This document shows positions 38,991 through 50,574 of a stretch of 64,000 nucleotides of DNA, in pieces. Location: NCBI GenBank assembly GCA_905221605.1, contig CAJNDS010002667.1:257746-321745 (forward strand). The letters are read 5' to 3'. A program made the translations under genes and the position numbers. The stretch is from Symbiodinium natans (taxonomy: Eukaryota > Sar > Dinophyceae > Suessiales > Symbiodiniaceae). Within the stretch, counting starts at the first letter, position 1, and the number at the start of each line of letters is the position of its first letter. A model generated the notes under the pieces. It had not been told where the DNA came from, made no database searches, and saw only the letters and a program-made list of their open reading frames with translations.

Positions 38991-39770
38991 CCCAGACCAT
39001 TTTTCAAAAAACTTTTAGAAATTTAAATGGTAGGGGGAAGGCACCAGTGCTTCGCCAGACCATCTGAACTTTAAAAATCCACACAATCTTATAGAAATCC
39101 TTAAAATTCTGTTTAAACATTCTCAGGATTTGAAGGTTTTAAAGCCTTTTAAAACCCTTGATATGCTTAAACATTTATGTGGGCGCCCTTTTAGGATTTT
39201 AAGGTTTTTTAAAGTTAGTTGTCAATAGTCTGGAGAAGCCCCGGTGCATGTAAATTTTTACAAGTCCTTTAACAGGACAGGATTTTAGGATGTTCAATTC
39301 CAAAATCCGTAACTTCCTTAACTTTGAACGGTTTTAAGGGATAAAATTTTTCAGGTTTTTAAGGACTTTAAAGCCTTTTGAATCCTGAAAGTTTTGAATT
39401 GATTTAAATACCTGAAAGTCCTTGAAATTTTAAAGGGCTGCCCGTTCAAAAACAATTAAGGATTTTAAGGGTTTTTAAAATTTGTTTGAATGGTCTGGGG
39501 AAGCCCCGGTGCCTTCCGCAGATCATCTAAATTTTAAAAACCCCTAAACCCTGAAAAGCCTCAAAATTCTAAATGGCTGCCCTTCTAAAATTTTACGGAG
39601 CCGCAAGACACACGTTTCAGAAGCAAAAATGCACATTAAAAAACTAGTGTTTTTATGGGAGATAATATAAAAGAGCCTTTTGTACTCCAGTACAGTTTTT
39701 ACTGCATTTTTTCCGAGGAAAAAGCAGAAAATCAGACAAAGACGAAGACAGGAAAACCATAGGTGTGGAT
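38991..39770. other. AT-rich TTTTAAGG region
   Basis: Irregular repetition of TTTTAAGG/CCTTAAAA-type words, and three similar segments containing GGGGAAG(G/C)C(A/C)C(C/T)GG at about 38967, 39031 and 39497. No gene. Confidence 0.45.
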
Positions 39771-39794
39771 CATGGGGGGGGGGGGCTGACCACC

Positions 39795-40276
39795 TATATA
39801 TATATATATACATATATAGGTATGTATATATATGTGGCCGTATATGTATGTAATATGTAATGTATATTGTATTATATGTATATATATGTTATATGTATAT
39901 ATATTGTATATATGTATATATGTATATATGTATATATGTATATGCTGTATATGTATGTATATATGTATATATGTATATATGTATATATGTATATATGTAT
40001 ATATGTGTATATGTGTATATGTATATATCTTAAATCCCGCGCCCGCCTATAGGTATATATGTATATATGTATATATATGTATATATGTATTTATGTATAT
40101 ATGTATATATGTTTTTATGTATATATGTATATATGTATATATGTAAATGTATATATGTATATATGTATATATGTATATATGTATATATGTATATATGTAT
40201 ATATGTATATATGTATATATGTATATATGTATATATGTATATATGTATATATGTATATATGTATATATGTATGGGC
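39795..40276. repeat. (GTATATAT)n microsatellite array 1
   Basis: Octamer arrays at about 39900-40030 and 40050-40270, interrupted by CCCGCGCCCGCCTATAG. The right edge runs into GGGCGTCCGCCTATTGCGG and TTCCCCTTAT, which is found in inverted form next to the array at 43100. Confidence 0.9.
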
Positions 40277-40289
40277 GTCCGCCTATTGC

Positions 40290-42310
40290 GGTTCCCCTTA
40301 TTTTTAAAGGTTTACATAAATGTATATATTTTAAACACTAAACCATCGTTATAACCACAGCAACAAGTCGATGATGATGTAGGTACCCCAAACCTATAGG
40401 GTTAAGTTTGACAGGTTTAGGGCTTAAGATTGAGGCATTTAAACGTAAGCCCGCAATGAAACCTAAACCCTAACCGTTCAACCCGATAGAGTTAAGGCTA
40501 AGCGGTTAGGGTTTAAGATTTAGGTTTTTTTAAACTTTAAACCTAAACCCATAGAGATTTAACCTTAAGGGTTGAAAGTTCGGGCAGTTAAACCTTAACC
40601 CTGAACCGTTTAGGGTCAGAACCCTAAAACCCGATAGGGCTCTACAAGGAACAAAGGTTTTGACCCTAAAGGGTGCTGAAGGTATACATGCCCAGACCTT
40701 AGGGTTTCTTGAACCATTCAACCCTACAGGGTTTAAAGGCTTAGGGTTTAAGGTTTAGGCATTACCTGTACGATAGAACCTTAAAGCCCTATAGGGCTTG
40801 GAGCTTAAATCCCTAAACCTTAAATCCCATAGGGCTATGCCTACGTTTGTAGGGCTTTCTTCCCAATGACGCGAGAATACTGTGAGCAAATGTCCTTTTC
40901 ACTACTTCCTGGGATTCAAAATATAAACAAACCATATCGTTACATGATAGAATTCAGGTTTTGCTTATCGGGGGATGGTTGCTTGAGCTATTCTTATAGG
41001 ATATTTACATGTATATAAATCAAACCCTGAACCATAGCTATAACCGCAGCAAAAAGTTATAACCTTGTCATATACATATGTCCGCAGAGCTCGTCAAATC
41101 CGATCATGATGTAGGCGCCCCAACCCTAGAGGGTTAAGGTTGACAGGTTTAGGGATTAAGATTGAGGCATTTAAACCTAAGCCGGCAATTCAACCTAAAC
41201 CCGAACCTTTAAACCCTATAGAGTTAAGGTTTAAGGGGTTGGGGTTTAGGACTTAGGCATTTAAAAGGAAAACTCAAAGAGTTTTAATCTTAAGGGTTTA
41301 AAGTTCGGGCATTCAGACCTTAACCCTGATTCGTTTAGGGTCAGAACCGTAAAACCCTACAGGGCTCCCAAAGGTTCAAAGGTTTTAACCCTAAAGGGTG
41401 CTGAAGGTATACATGCCCAGACCTTAGGTTGTCGAACCATTGAACCCTATAGGGTTTAAAGGTTTAGGTTTAAGGTTTGGGCATTAATTACCTATACAAT
41501 AGAACCATAAAACCCCAGAGCACTTAGAGCTTAAGTCCCCAAACCTTAAACCCCATGGGGTTATGCCTACGTTTGTAGGGCTCTTTCGCCCCGGTGACGC
41601 GAGAATACTGTGAGCGAATGTCCTGAAAACTACTTCATGGGATTCAACATATCAACAAAGAGGATAATTCAAGTTTTGCTTATCGGGGGATGGTTGCTTG
41701 AGCGATCTTAGGTAAGGTAAAGCTTTTAGGATAGAGGTTTTGTTTTGCGTGTTGGGGGCGTGATGGGGTTGCCCTCATTTTTCTTATAGGTGAATTTACA
41801 TGTATATCAATCAAACCCTGAACCATAGTTATAACCGCAGCAAAAAGTTATAACCTTGTCATGCACATATATCCGCAGAGCTCGTCACTTGCACTACTTG
41901 CTGGGATTCAACATATACACAAACTATATCGTTAAATGATGGAATTCAGGTGTTGCGTATCGGGGAATGGTTGCTTGAGATATTTTAGCTAAGGTAAAGT
42001 ATTTGGGATATTTCGCTTGTTGGGGCGTGATGGGGTTCCCCTTATTCTAATGGGTTTACATAAGTGTATAAAAATCAAACCCTAACCCATAGTTATAACC
42101 ACAGCAATAAGTTATAACCTTGTCATATAGAAATTTCCGCAGAGCTTGTCAAATCCGATGATGATGTAGGCACCCCAACCCTAGAGGGTTAAGGTTGACA
42201 GGTTTAGGGTTAAAGATTGAAGCATTGAAACCTAAGCCGGCAATTCAACCTAAACCCTAACCTTAAAACCCTATAGAGTCAGGGTTTAAGAGTTAGGGTT
42301 TTAGGCGCAA
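40290..42310. repeat. Tandem ~0.7-kb repeat, four units (one internally deleted)
   Basis: Units begin TTTACAT(A/G)(A/T) and run through CATAGTTATAACC(A/G)CAGCAA, GATGATGTAGG(C/T)(A/G)CCCCAA, AAGGTTGACAGGTTTAGGG, GACGCGAGAATACTGTGAGC and GGGATGGTTGCTTGAG. Starts are near 40310, 41004, 41791 and 42054. The third unit lacks the middle part (it jumps at about 41886 to the CTACTT-CTGGGATTCA segment), and the fourth is cut off near 42300. No coding frame. Confidence 0.75.
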
Positions 42311-42460
42311 CCCCATATAGTATACGTATACTTATGAGCAGAAAAGATACGGGAGACACTGCTTGCGATTCAGAATATTCGGAGCAGAAGGGATACAGGG
42401 GACACTGCTTGCGAATCAGAACTGTAGGAGCAGAAAAGATGCGGTAGAGGTACCTCGGCA

Positions 42461-43040
42461 GGAGAACCATTAAACCATTAACCCATTTAACCAATAAACC
42501 ATTAAACCATTAAACCAATGGTTTCCCCCTTATGAGAATCCCCTAAACTATTAAACCATTAAACCAATGGTTTCCCCCTTATGAAAATCCCTTAAACCAT
42601 TAAACCATTAAACCATTAAACCATTAAACCATTAAACCATTAAAGCATTAAACCATTAAACCACTGGTTGCCCGCCATGAAAATGGTTTAATGGTTTAGG
42701 GGATTCTCATATGGGGGAAACAATTGGTTTAATGGTTTAATGGTTTAATGGTTTAATGGTTTAATGGTTTAATGGTTTAATGGTTTAGGGGATTTTCATA
42801 AGGGGGAAACCATTGGTTTAATGGTTTAATGGTTTAATGGTTTAGGGGATTTTCAGAAGCGGGAAACCATTGGTTTAATGGGTTAATGGTATGGTTTAAT
42901 GGTTTAATGGTTTAATGGTTTGGGGGGGGGGGAGACCATTGGTTTAATGGTTTAATGGTTTAATTAATGGTTAAGGGGATTCTCATATGGGGGAAACCAT
43001 TGGTTTAATGGTTTAATGGTTTAATGGTTTGAGGGGTTTT
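42461..43040. repeat. Long imperfect palindrome of an 8-bp repeat
   Basis: The left arm (42461-42670) is (ATTAAACC)n with interludes GGTTTCCCCCTTATGAGAAT. The right arm (42680-43040) is (GGTTTAAT)n with the complementary interludes ATTCTCATATGGGGGAAACC. The centre is near 42675. The arms could form a stem of about 200 bp. Confidence 0.85.
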
Positions 43041-43097
43041 TGGTTAGATGGTTTAAGGGAATGTGCAAAAACACAGGGGAACCGCTATAGGCGGTGA

Positions 43098-43240
43098 CCC
43101 ATATGTATATATGTATATATGTATATATGTATATATGTATATATGTATATATGTATATATGTATATATGTATATATGTATATATGTATATATGTATATAT
43201 GTGTGGAGAGAGAGAGATATATATATATATATACATCGAT
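43098..43240. repeat. (GTATATAT)n microsatellite array 2
   Basis: Octamer array of about 100 bp followed by GAGAGAGAG and (AT)n. The left edge GGGGAACCGCTATAGGCGG is the reverse complement, with few changes, of the right edge of array 1. Confidence 0.9.
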
Positions 43241-44040
43241 TTGTGTTTCGTTTTGTGAAGAGCTATAGATTTTTGTTTTGTCCTGTGTCTTCAGGGGTTT
43301 GGAATTGAGGCTTTAGAGTTTGTAGGCTTTCGCATTTGCTTGCGAAATCAGGAATAGCTTGAGATCAGGAGCTGCCAGCTGGAGGTCCATTTTGCAGAGC
43401 ACCTTTTGAAAGAACGTGGCCGCAGGGCTGGAATTGTCCTGTACATTCAGAGTGTCTGGGTAAAACAAGTCATTCCTCCAGGACCTGACTTTCGGATCAT
43501 GGAAGGAGTCATCCAACCCCAAGGTCTCCAAAACGGAACTATGTGGTTCTCCAGTTTACTGTCCATCACCAGAGCAAGCTGCCGAGGCCGTGCTTATCGT
43601 GTGGTATGGCAGTCAGGAGTCTGTGTGCTGATGGAAGTGATAGCGCCCACAAAGAAAAAATGGGCAGAATGCCGAGAGCTGGAGTTTTCAAGTACTTTCA
43701 GCCACCTGCAGGATCCTGACTTCCTTGCCTCCCTACGAGCAGCTGCCGGGCTCCCTTCTGGAGCCCTGCTGTGCAGGCCTGGCACAACTTCACCTGGACC
43801 GGTTGAGGCTTCAAGACCTGAGGGCTTCATCGGATGTCGTGTTTTTAGGACTCAGGTTTAAGGCTTGGAGCTTGGGTTCGGTCGTATCCTGGAGCCCGAG
43901 TTGCTATAGCTCAACCCCGGGATCTGGGGAAGATTGGGGCCAATGCCGTTTCGACATCATTGCCTAGGTGTCAGCCTTTTTCATTTCATTTCTTTCTTGC
44001 TGTCATCATGCTGCCCTCAGAATTTGGTATTGATAGCGGC
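43241..44040. other. Unassigned region, weak exon-like stretches
   Basis: Two overlapping plus-strand frames at 43.40-43.97 kb are open. Neither has a recognised domain, and they compete for the same DNA. Confidence 0.25.
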
Positions 44041-44289
44041 TGAATGCAACCCTGTGGACTGCACACAAGACACACATATGACCTGGCACACGCTGTTCGT
44101 GCATTGCAACAGGACTGTACAGAAGTTGTGTATACAAGTAATACAAGTGTATGTGAGTACGCAAAGCAGCTCTTTGCTAGGCCTTTGCCAGCTGCTGAGG
44201 CGGTGCCGAAGTTCAGTCTCGAAGGTTGCACATCTTTCCCACTAAAAGCATCAGAGAAACATTTGAGGGACCAGGTTAAAACCACGTGA
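44041..44289 (+). CDS. Candidate terminal exon, function unknown
   Basis: 81 codons ending in TGA with strongly protein-like content: DLAHAVRALQQDCTEVVYTS, YAKQLFARPLPAAEAVPKFS, then SLEGCTSFPLKASEKHLRDQ. Upstream AATGCAACCC-type sequence follows a pyrimidine-rich stretch (TTTCTTTCTTGCTGTCATC), so an acceptor is plausible near 44030. No domain was recognised. It may be a fragment of a host gene or retrogene. Confidence 0.35.
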
Positions 44290-47160
44290 TGCATTGAGCA
44301 TCCATACGTAAGTGCACCAGATGTCCGATGCATCGTTCACAGGCAGGTTTTCTAAGGACTTATACAAAAGTGCCTGTTACTACTGAGTTGGACAGGCAAG
44401 CTGTGAAAGTGATTTGGTCAAAGCTGCGCGACGTCGCATACTTGCAGCCCTCCGTCCAAGCGGTTGTCAGGATTCGGCCTTTCCTGTTGGGCACATGTTC
44501 CCGCAACTGACCCATAAAAACGCCGCGGCGAGGTGGGAGTCCCAGGTGCTGACGCGATGTGCGCCATCCTCGTTGGACGGTCCATGAGCGGTTGTAGGGT
44601 CTGGGTGTAGATTGGCGTTTATTCTTTAATGGACGGAAGCACGCCGGAACCCGTAGAGGTTCAGAGGATGGGGGATTCAAATGAACCTTTGCCACTGGGC
44701 AGAATTTTCCCACCCGAATCGTTGATGAAGTTTCAGGCCTGCACGGCCCTTCATACTCATCGGGGGCTGTGGATCTGGAAGCACTTATTTCGATTAGGCA
44801 AGGGGTTTTTTGGAGTGTAGGCTTTGGAGTCGTCGTGGCCGCATCGTCATTTGTACTTGCAAGGAGAACCATCATCCTTCAAGCCCGATCGTATTGAGCA
44901 CCTTAGACTCCTAAGACCTTCGTAGCCCAAAGATCACACTTTCTCTCAAGATCTCCCATCATGTCTATGTCTTCCATTTATGTCTATGTCTTCCTCCTGT
45001 ACTCTACCAACAAGCCTGTTAATCACTGTATGGATCCCGTGAGCTCAAGCTTTACTAACTCTCGAATTTGTGCATTTCATCTGTCGATTACCTTTGCTCT
45101 CTTTTCCTCCAATGTCTCAAGCTTGAGAAACCACAACTTTAGAGTATGCGAAGCTCACGAAACTCAGAAGTCGTATGTGGTTTTGCGGATGCTAATCTTT
45201 CTAGTCTTATCTCTTGGTATGCTTATTCTATTATTTACCAAGAAAAAAGGGGCTTCGTTTCAATATTCATAAATACAAAGGCCCAGAAGCTGTAACTCCT
45301 TTCTTTCTTTCCGAAGTTTCGTGCCCCCGAGGCCACAAGGCCTCGCTCTGGACCAACTTCCGGTCGCTGCTGGCGCTGCGCGGATGCCTGGCAAGAAGGG
45401 CCGAAAGTGTAATGGGAGTAATGGGCATTTGGGGTTCAAGAGCACCTCGGGTTGGCTTCTAGAGGCCTCAAACTCCAGGTGCAGGTGCCAACTTGATTGG
45501 CTTTTCAAGTTGAAAAAGAACCATGTCACAGACCAAGACATCTGAGTCCTTGTCAGAGGTTGGGCCTCTGCACGGAAGAGCTCTTCCTCATCGGAGGCAG
45601 CGACCTGGAGGCTTGGATGGGCTTGGGGCTTTGTCTCTCTACGGTCAGGGAACTGCAGCGCTGCTGAAAAGTTTGAACAGCAACGGTAGATCTGTAGATT
45701 TGCTTTAAAGATGCCTTGCCTGAAGCGTGGTCGACGCATGATCTCCAGGGTTTTGGCTGCACAATTATCCAAAAGTCAAAAAGTCAAGAACCTCAACCTG
45801 TTGGTAGTTTGTCGGAGTGGGGCTTTGAATTGTGAGAGGCTTTCAGCACTCGGGACGGTGCCTCTCTCTTACAGTAAACCGGTTCTTTGCAAAGTGATGG
45901 TGCAGGTCTGTGTCGCGTTTTGAGAGTCAGAGAAGCCCTCGGCTTCAGACCCGGAATACCCATAAAAGCATAAAAGACCAAAGCCACAGTTGCAAGATGG
46001 AGAGTAGCTTGTGTTGTGTACGTCTCAAGCTCGCCCCAAGTTGTGAACCCACAACCCTGAACCCCAACTCACAAACCCTTTGCTTCTGAACCCTTTGAGG
46101 CAGTCCGTGGCTCCGTTGAAGCGTTTCCGCGGGGCTGGGCGCCTACATCTGCTTCAATCTCTGCATGTTAACAGTCAGGGAGTAGACTCATCCCTCGTAT
46201 TTGTTCGGCAGCACAAACTCTTCAAAGTAGGCTTGATGCCCTTGCCTGCATCTCAGGGATGTCAGGTTCCAGGGCCTGGAGTGCTCGGAGTTGCAGGGGC
46301 TTAAAAATTTAAGGGGCTGAATTGCTGAACGCCAGCTTGAAACATTTTTATCTCCCGAAGCCGACAGGTCGACTTTTGTGGTTTGCCTAAGCCCTTCAAG
46401 ACTCTAAAGCCCCTGAAGCCGAGACCTTCCAGCTCTGAGTGAGCACTGTGTGGCGCAGCCCTGAGATCTTGGAATGGTGGATCCAGAGGGAAGTTGGTCA
46501 CGAAGGAAAAAACTTGGAAAATCGACACGATTTTTGAAGCTTGAAACCCCGAAGCACGCCCTCAGTGCGAGGCGGCCTTGCCTCCCTGCCGCAGTATGCA
46601 CTTGGACGAGGACGTCGCGTATGCATCGTCTTGTGGTGTTTCGCGGAGTTCTGTCTTTTGGTCCCTTTGGGCTAGTATCGGGGTCATTTGCCAGAAGAGT
46701 TCAAAAAAATGCTAGCCTCGAAGCTCCCTAGAAGCGCCAAGACACACTCAAGCCCCAGGCCTGACAGGCCTGAACATGCCTAAACCGTAGCAGCTTTCCC
46801 CTAATGTCCATCCTCCAAGGCCTGCAAACCCCCCCAAGCCCAACGCCCCAAGAGATCAAGGAATCGGGTTTCGAGGACCATGACCTCATCCCGTTTTGTC
46901 TCGCAGCCCCCAAGTGTAAAAAGGCCCAGGGTGTAAGAAGGGGCCAGCCGAAAGCTGTGCAGGAGGCGCTCGCTGCCGCCTTTCAGGATTCTCCAGAATT
47001 TTTCCTGCACCCATAAAGCCTTTCGAGAGTCTGGCTTGGAGGTTGAGGAGATCAGCTTCCTGCTTTTGTTGTAAACACGCCTTCCGACTCCTAAGCTCTG
47101 AAGCCAAGTCGCTCTCCATCGCCTTGGCGGTTGCCCCCTCCAGCAAGCCCCGAACCCCTA
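44290..47160. other. Unassigned region
   Basis: No recognised gene. Frames on both strands at 45.26-45.77 kb overlap each other and show no domain. Confidence 0.3.
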
Positions 47161-47189
47161 AGCCAGAGCAGCGACCTAGCCTAACGTAT

Positions 47190-47466
47190 AGTATGCACAC
47201 GCACACGCACACCGCACACGCACATGCACACCTACACACACGCACACACCTACACACACCTACACGCACACACACACACACACACCTACACACACCTACA
47301 CACACCTACACACACCTACACACACCTACACACACCTACACACACCTACACACACCTACACACACCTACACACACCTACACACCTACACACACCTACACA
47401 CACCTACACACACACACACACACCTACACACACCTACACACCTACACACACACACACCTACACACC
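47190..47466. repeat. Decamer minisatellite (CACACCTACA)n
   Basis: A 10-bp unit, perfect through 47281-47370, with flanking CA-rich variants. Stop-free in several frames by composition. Confidence 0.95.
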
Positions 47467-47750
47467 CGTAATATTAAAATGAAGAGAACATAAGATTTTA
47501 ATTACAAGCGAGTGAAAGAAATGAACGAACGCGTGAATTAAAATAGGATGTGAACGAAATGGGCGCTCTTTGTATTCTCTTTTTATGCGCCCCTTAAACA
47601 CTATTATCTTCTTTCAACTAATCTCAACAGATACATGTGAATGAAATGAACGCGTGATCTGTGAATTAGCGAAAGAAAGAAGATAATAGGGGAAAAAGGG
47701 GGTCATAAAGGAGAACACGAAGACAATACCAAAAGCCCCAACAAATGCAA

Positions 47751-47935
47751 TACGCAGAGATACGCAGAGATACGCAGAGATACGCAGAGATACGCAGAGA
47801 TACGCAGAGATACGCAGAGATACGCAGAGACGCAGAGACGCAGCGACGCAGGGACGCACCGACGCAGGGACGCAGAGACGCCGAGACGCGGAGACGCGGA
47901 GACGCAGAGACGCAGAGACGCAGAGACGCAGAGGC
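47751..47935. repeat. Decamer minisatellite (TACGCAGAGA)n grading into (GACGCAGA)n
   Basis: Eight perfect decamers (47751-47830), then shorter units of the GACGCAGA/GACGCGGA kind. The complementary strand reads GTCTCTGC, which shares the GTCTC core of the large array at 52.4 kb. Confidence 0.9.
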
Positions 47936-47941
47936 GCGCCC

Positions 47942-50570
47942 GCAAGCGTGCGCGCCTTGGTTCCTACTCTTATGGTAACAGTTCCAGTGCAACAGCGCGC
48001 ACAGTCAGGCGGGCGGGGAGAGCGCTGAGAGCTGTTGAACAAGAGTATACAGCAGACACGAGGAAGTATACGGCGCAAGCGGCGGCATACGGCTAAGGTT
48101 CGCAGTTCAAGCTCTCAAACGGTCCCAAGTCCACATTAAAGGAGATTTGATGCGTTTGGAGGAGATCAAGAGAGACCCCTCCGCCAGCTACGTCGGCCTC
48201 GAGGCTGGGCGAGTTCTACGTCGGGGCTCCAGTTGGTTCTAGATTCCTGGCCGTGAGCCTGGTGTGAGGCTTTCTCGTTGAAGGGGTTTCGGAGCTTGGG
48301 GTGCTCGCCCAGATGACCCAGAGTCTGAACACGAGTCACTAGGCTGAGGCCTTCCACTGGAGCAGGTTTCGCTGAGAATCACAGGAGGGTCTGGGGTCGC
48401 GGTCTGCTTCGAGCCCTCAGTGTTCTTCCACGGAGCCCGGCGTAGGCGTCAGGGGCCCTTTATGTCCGCAAACCACGGCTTCCCGATCCTCCAAACCCGC
48501 TTCAAACCCAATCCCGACAATCCCAATTTCTTTACATCAAATGTCCATTTCATACAATTAATATAAGAACATTTTGCCAAGTCCTGAGCCCCAACCCCGA
48601 AGTATTCAACCTTAAACATCCATCAGAATGCTACATCCAAAACGTTGCAAAACGTTGCAAAACTTGCAAGCTCATAGATTCGAGTTCGAAGAATGCAGCC
48701 TGGATGGGCAGTGGGGGTGGCTAAACCCAAAGCGGTGAGAGCCTTCCACCCAACCTGCACAGCATACGGCGCTTGCGGAGCCGTTCGACCCCCACATCAT
48801 CCTTTTTCGTCGCAGGGCCTTGGCCCTGGATGGCGGAGGGGTGGTTGCGTATAATCTCGTCGGGTGTCATTGCGTTTGGGGCTGGTAAGGCTTGTACTCG
48901 AAGGGCTTACCGCTATCTTCAATACGGCTCATGCGATCATGTTTCCGGGAACTCCGGGTCGAAGTCTCGGGTCTCGGGGCGAGAAAGGGTCTCGCAAGGG
49001 TTTGGCGGGGTTCAAGTCTGGTCGGGTGCACATGCCGCGGCTGCGACTGTGTGCTAGGACACGGCAACCTCGAAGCTGCCTGGGCCGAAAACCGAAGACG
49101 CTTAACCGCGTGAACCTTGAAGCCCGAAACCGGTGGTTGGAGATGTTTGGGCCAAACTTCCAGGCTTGGGCCAGGCTCGCAACCTGGGTGCGGGAAATGC
49201 GCCTCAGCTCAAGTTGGGGCTTTGGATTTTGAGGGTTTGGGGATGCTGAGGTTATTTGATTTGAAGGTAGGTTTGGACCTGGCAGACTAGATTCAGCTGA
49301 CCTTAGGCAGGCAATTCCTTTTGCGCATTGCACCCGGCAGCTGAAGCTCAATCCCGTTCTCCTTGTCCCCTGTAGCCGGAACTCCAAACCCCTCATCGCA
49401 GCCCACCAAGCAGCTATGGACGACACTTTTTCGTTGGGGCGCTTCAGACCCTAAGGCCAACTTCAAAATGGCCACCCAATCTATGCCAATGTATTCAAGG
49501 GCAAAAGCAGGCCAAGGCTTTTGTTCGCAAGAGCTGTCGGCATCACGCTGGCCACGTCGTTTGACTTGGTGAGTTGTTCTTCAAAAACCACAACGCCTGC
49601 TACCTTCCGATGCCCACATGACCTTCTGAACCCCTGCGTCGCCCGCGCCAGCAGCATCAGAAGTGCCAAACAGAGGTTAGATCCTGATTTTCAACACCCG
49701 TAAGGAAAAGACATTCACGAAGGTTCCGTCTCGCGGCTCGACTGCGTGCGGTGGCAAGGGGAGGCTGCGGCTTTGTTGTTGAGTAGCTTTGAATGTTGAG
49801 CAGGATGGACAAGCCCCTTTCCATGACCTAAAACTTGCGTTAGAGGGGTCGTAAGAAGGCACATACACCTTAAAACCATTTAAAACCCATAGCCATAAAC
49901 CCAAGCCTTAGACGCTTGTGCAGTTGTGCTTGCGGAGCCTCGCCTTTTCAGCTTTTGCAAGTGGCAGGCAATGGACAAGCAGAGGGTGCTCGAGCCACGA
50001 GCTTGGGAATTTGTGAAGCGCGACGAGCGGGATTTCAGGGTTAAACTCCAGGCTCGGCCCCCCCCCCCCCCCTCCATACCCCCCGCACCCTCTGAGCACC
50101 CTGATCCTAAAGCCCTCTAAGTTTCAGATTTCAGAGCCGAAGCCCTCAGGGCGTAAACCTGAAGCCCAAGCTAGGCCGTGGCAGCCGCACGGTGTGTCCT
50201 TGGCCGGGAACCCAGGTCGCCACGTTCTGAGGTATTGGGAGACTTCGAAGATTTCGAGTTGGAGAGTTGCGGAGAGTTGCGGCTTTGTTTCCTAAGGCTC
50301 CATGGGTGTTCTTCGGGTGTTCTTCGGGCATCCTCTTTTTCATTCTGGTGTTGTCGGTTTGACGCAGTCTGCAGGGCTGTCTTAGTCTCTTAGTGCTTAG
50401 AGGCTGATGGAGGGCTTCGATGCGGAGCAGTGGCTCTGGAAACTGAGAATCAGAACATACACCGATGGCATTGTTAGATCGACTAGACCAACAAAATTAG
50501 ATTTAGCGAAAGTGAATCGAGTAATTGTCACTGTTATTGTCAAATTGAACATGAAGAGCCCTTTGAATCA
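47942..50570. other. Unassigned region
   Basis: No recognised gene. A minus-strand stretch at 49.48-49.67 kb reads somewhat protein-like but has no domain. A C13 run lies near 50060. Confidence 0.3.
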
Positions 50571-50574
50571 GTGA

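Noticed and set aside
39832-40354. Tyr/Ile/Cys-rich frames at the GTATATAT arrays
   Set aside because: Microsatellite translations; the same holds for 43.1 kb and 58.8 kb.
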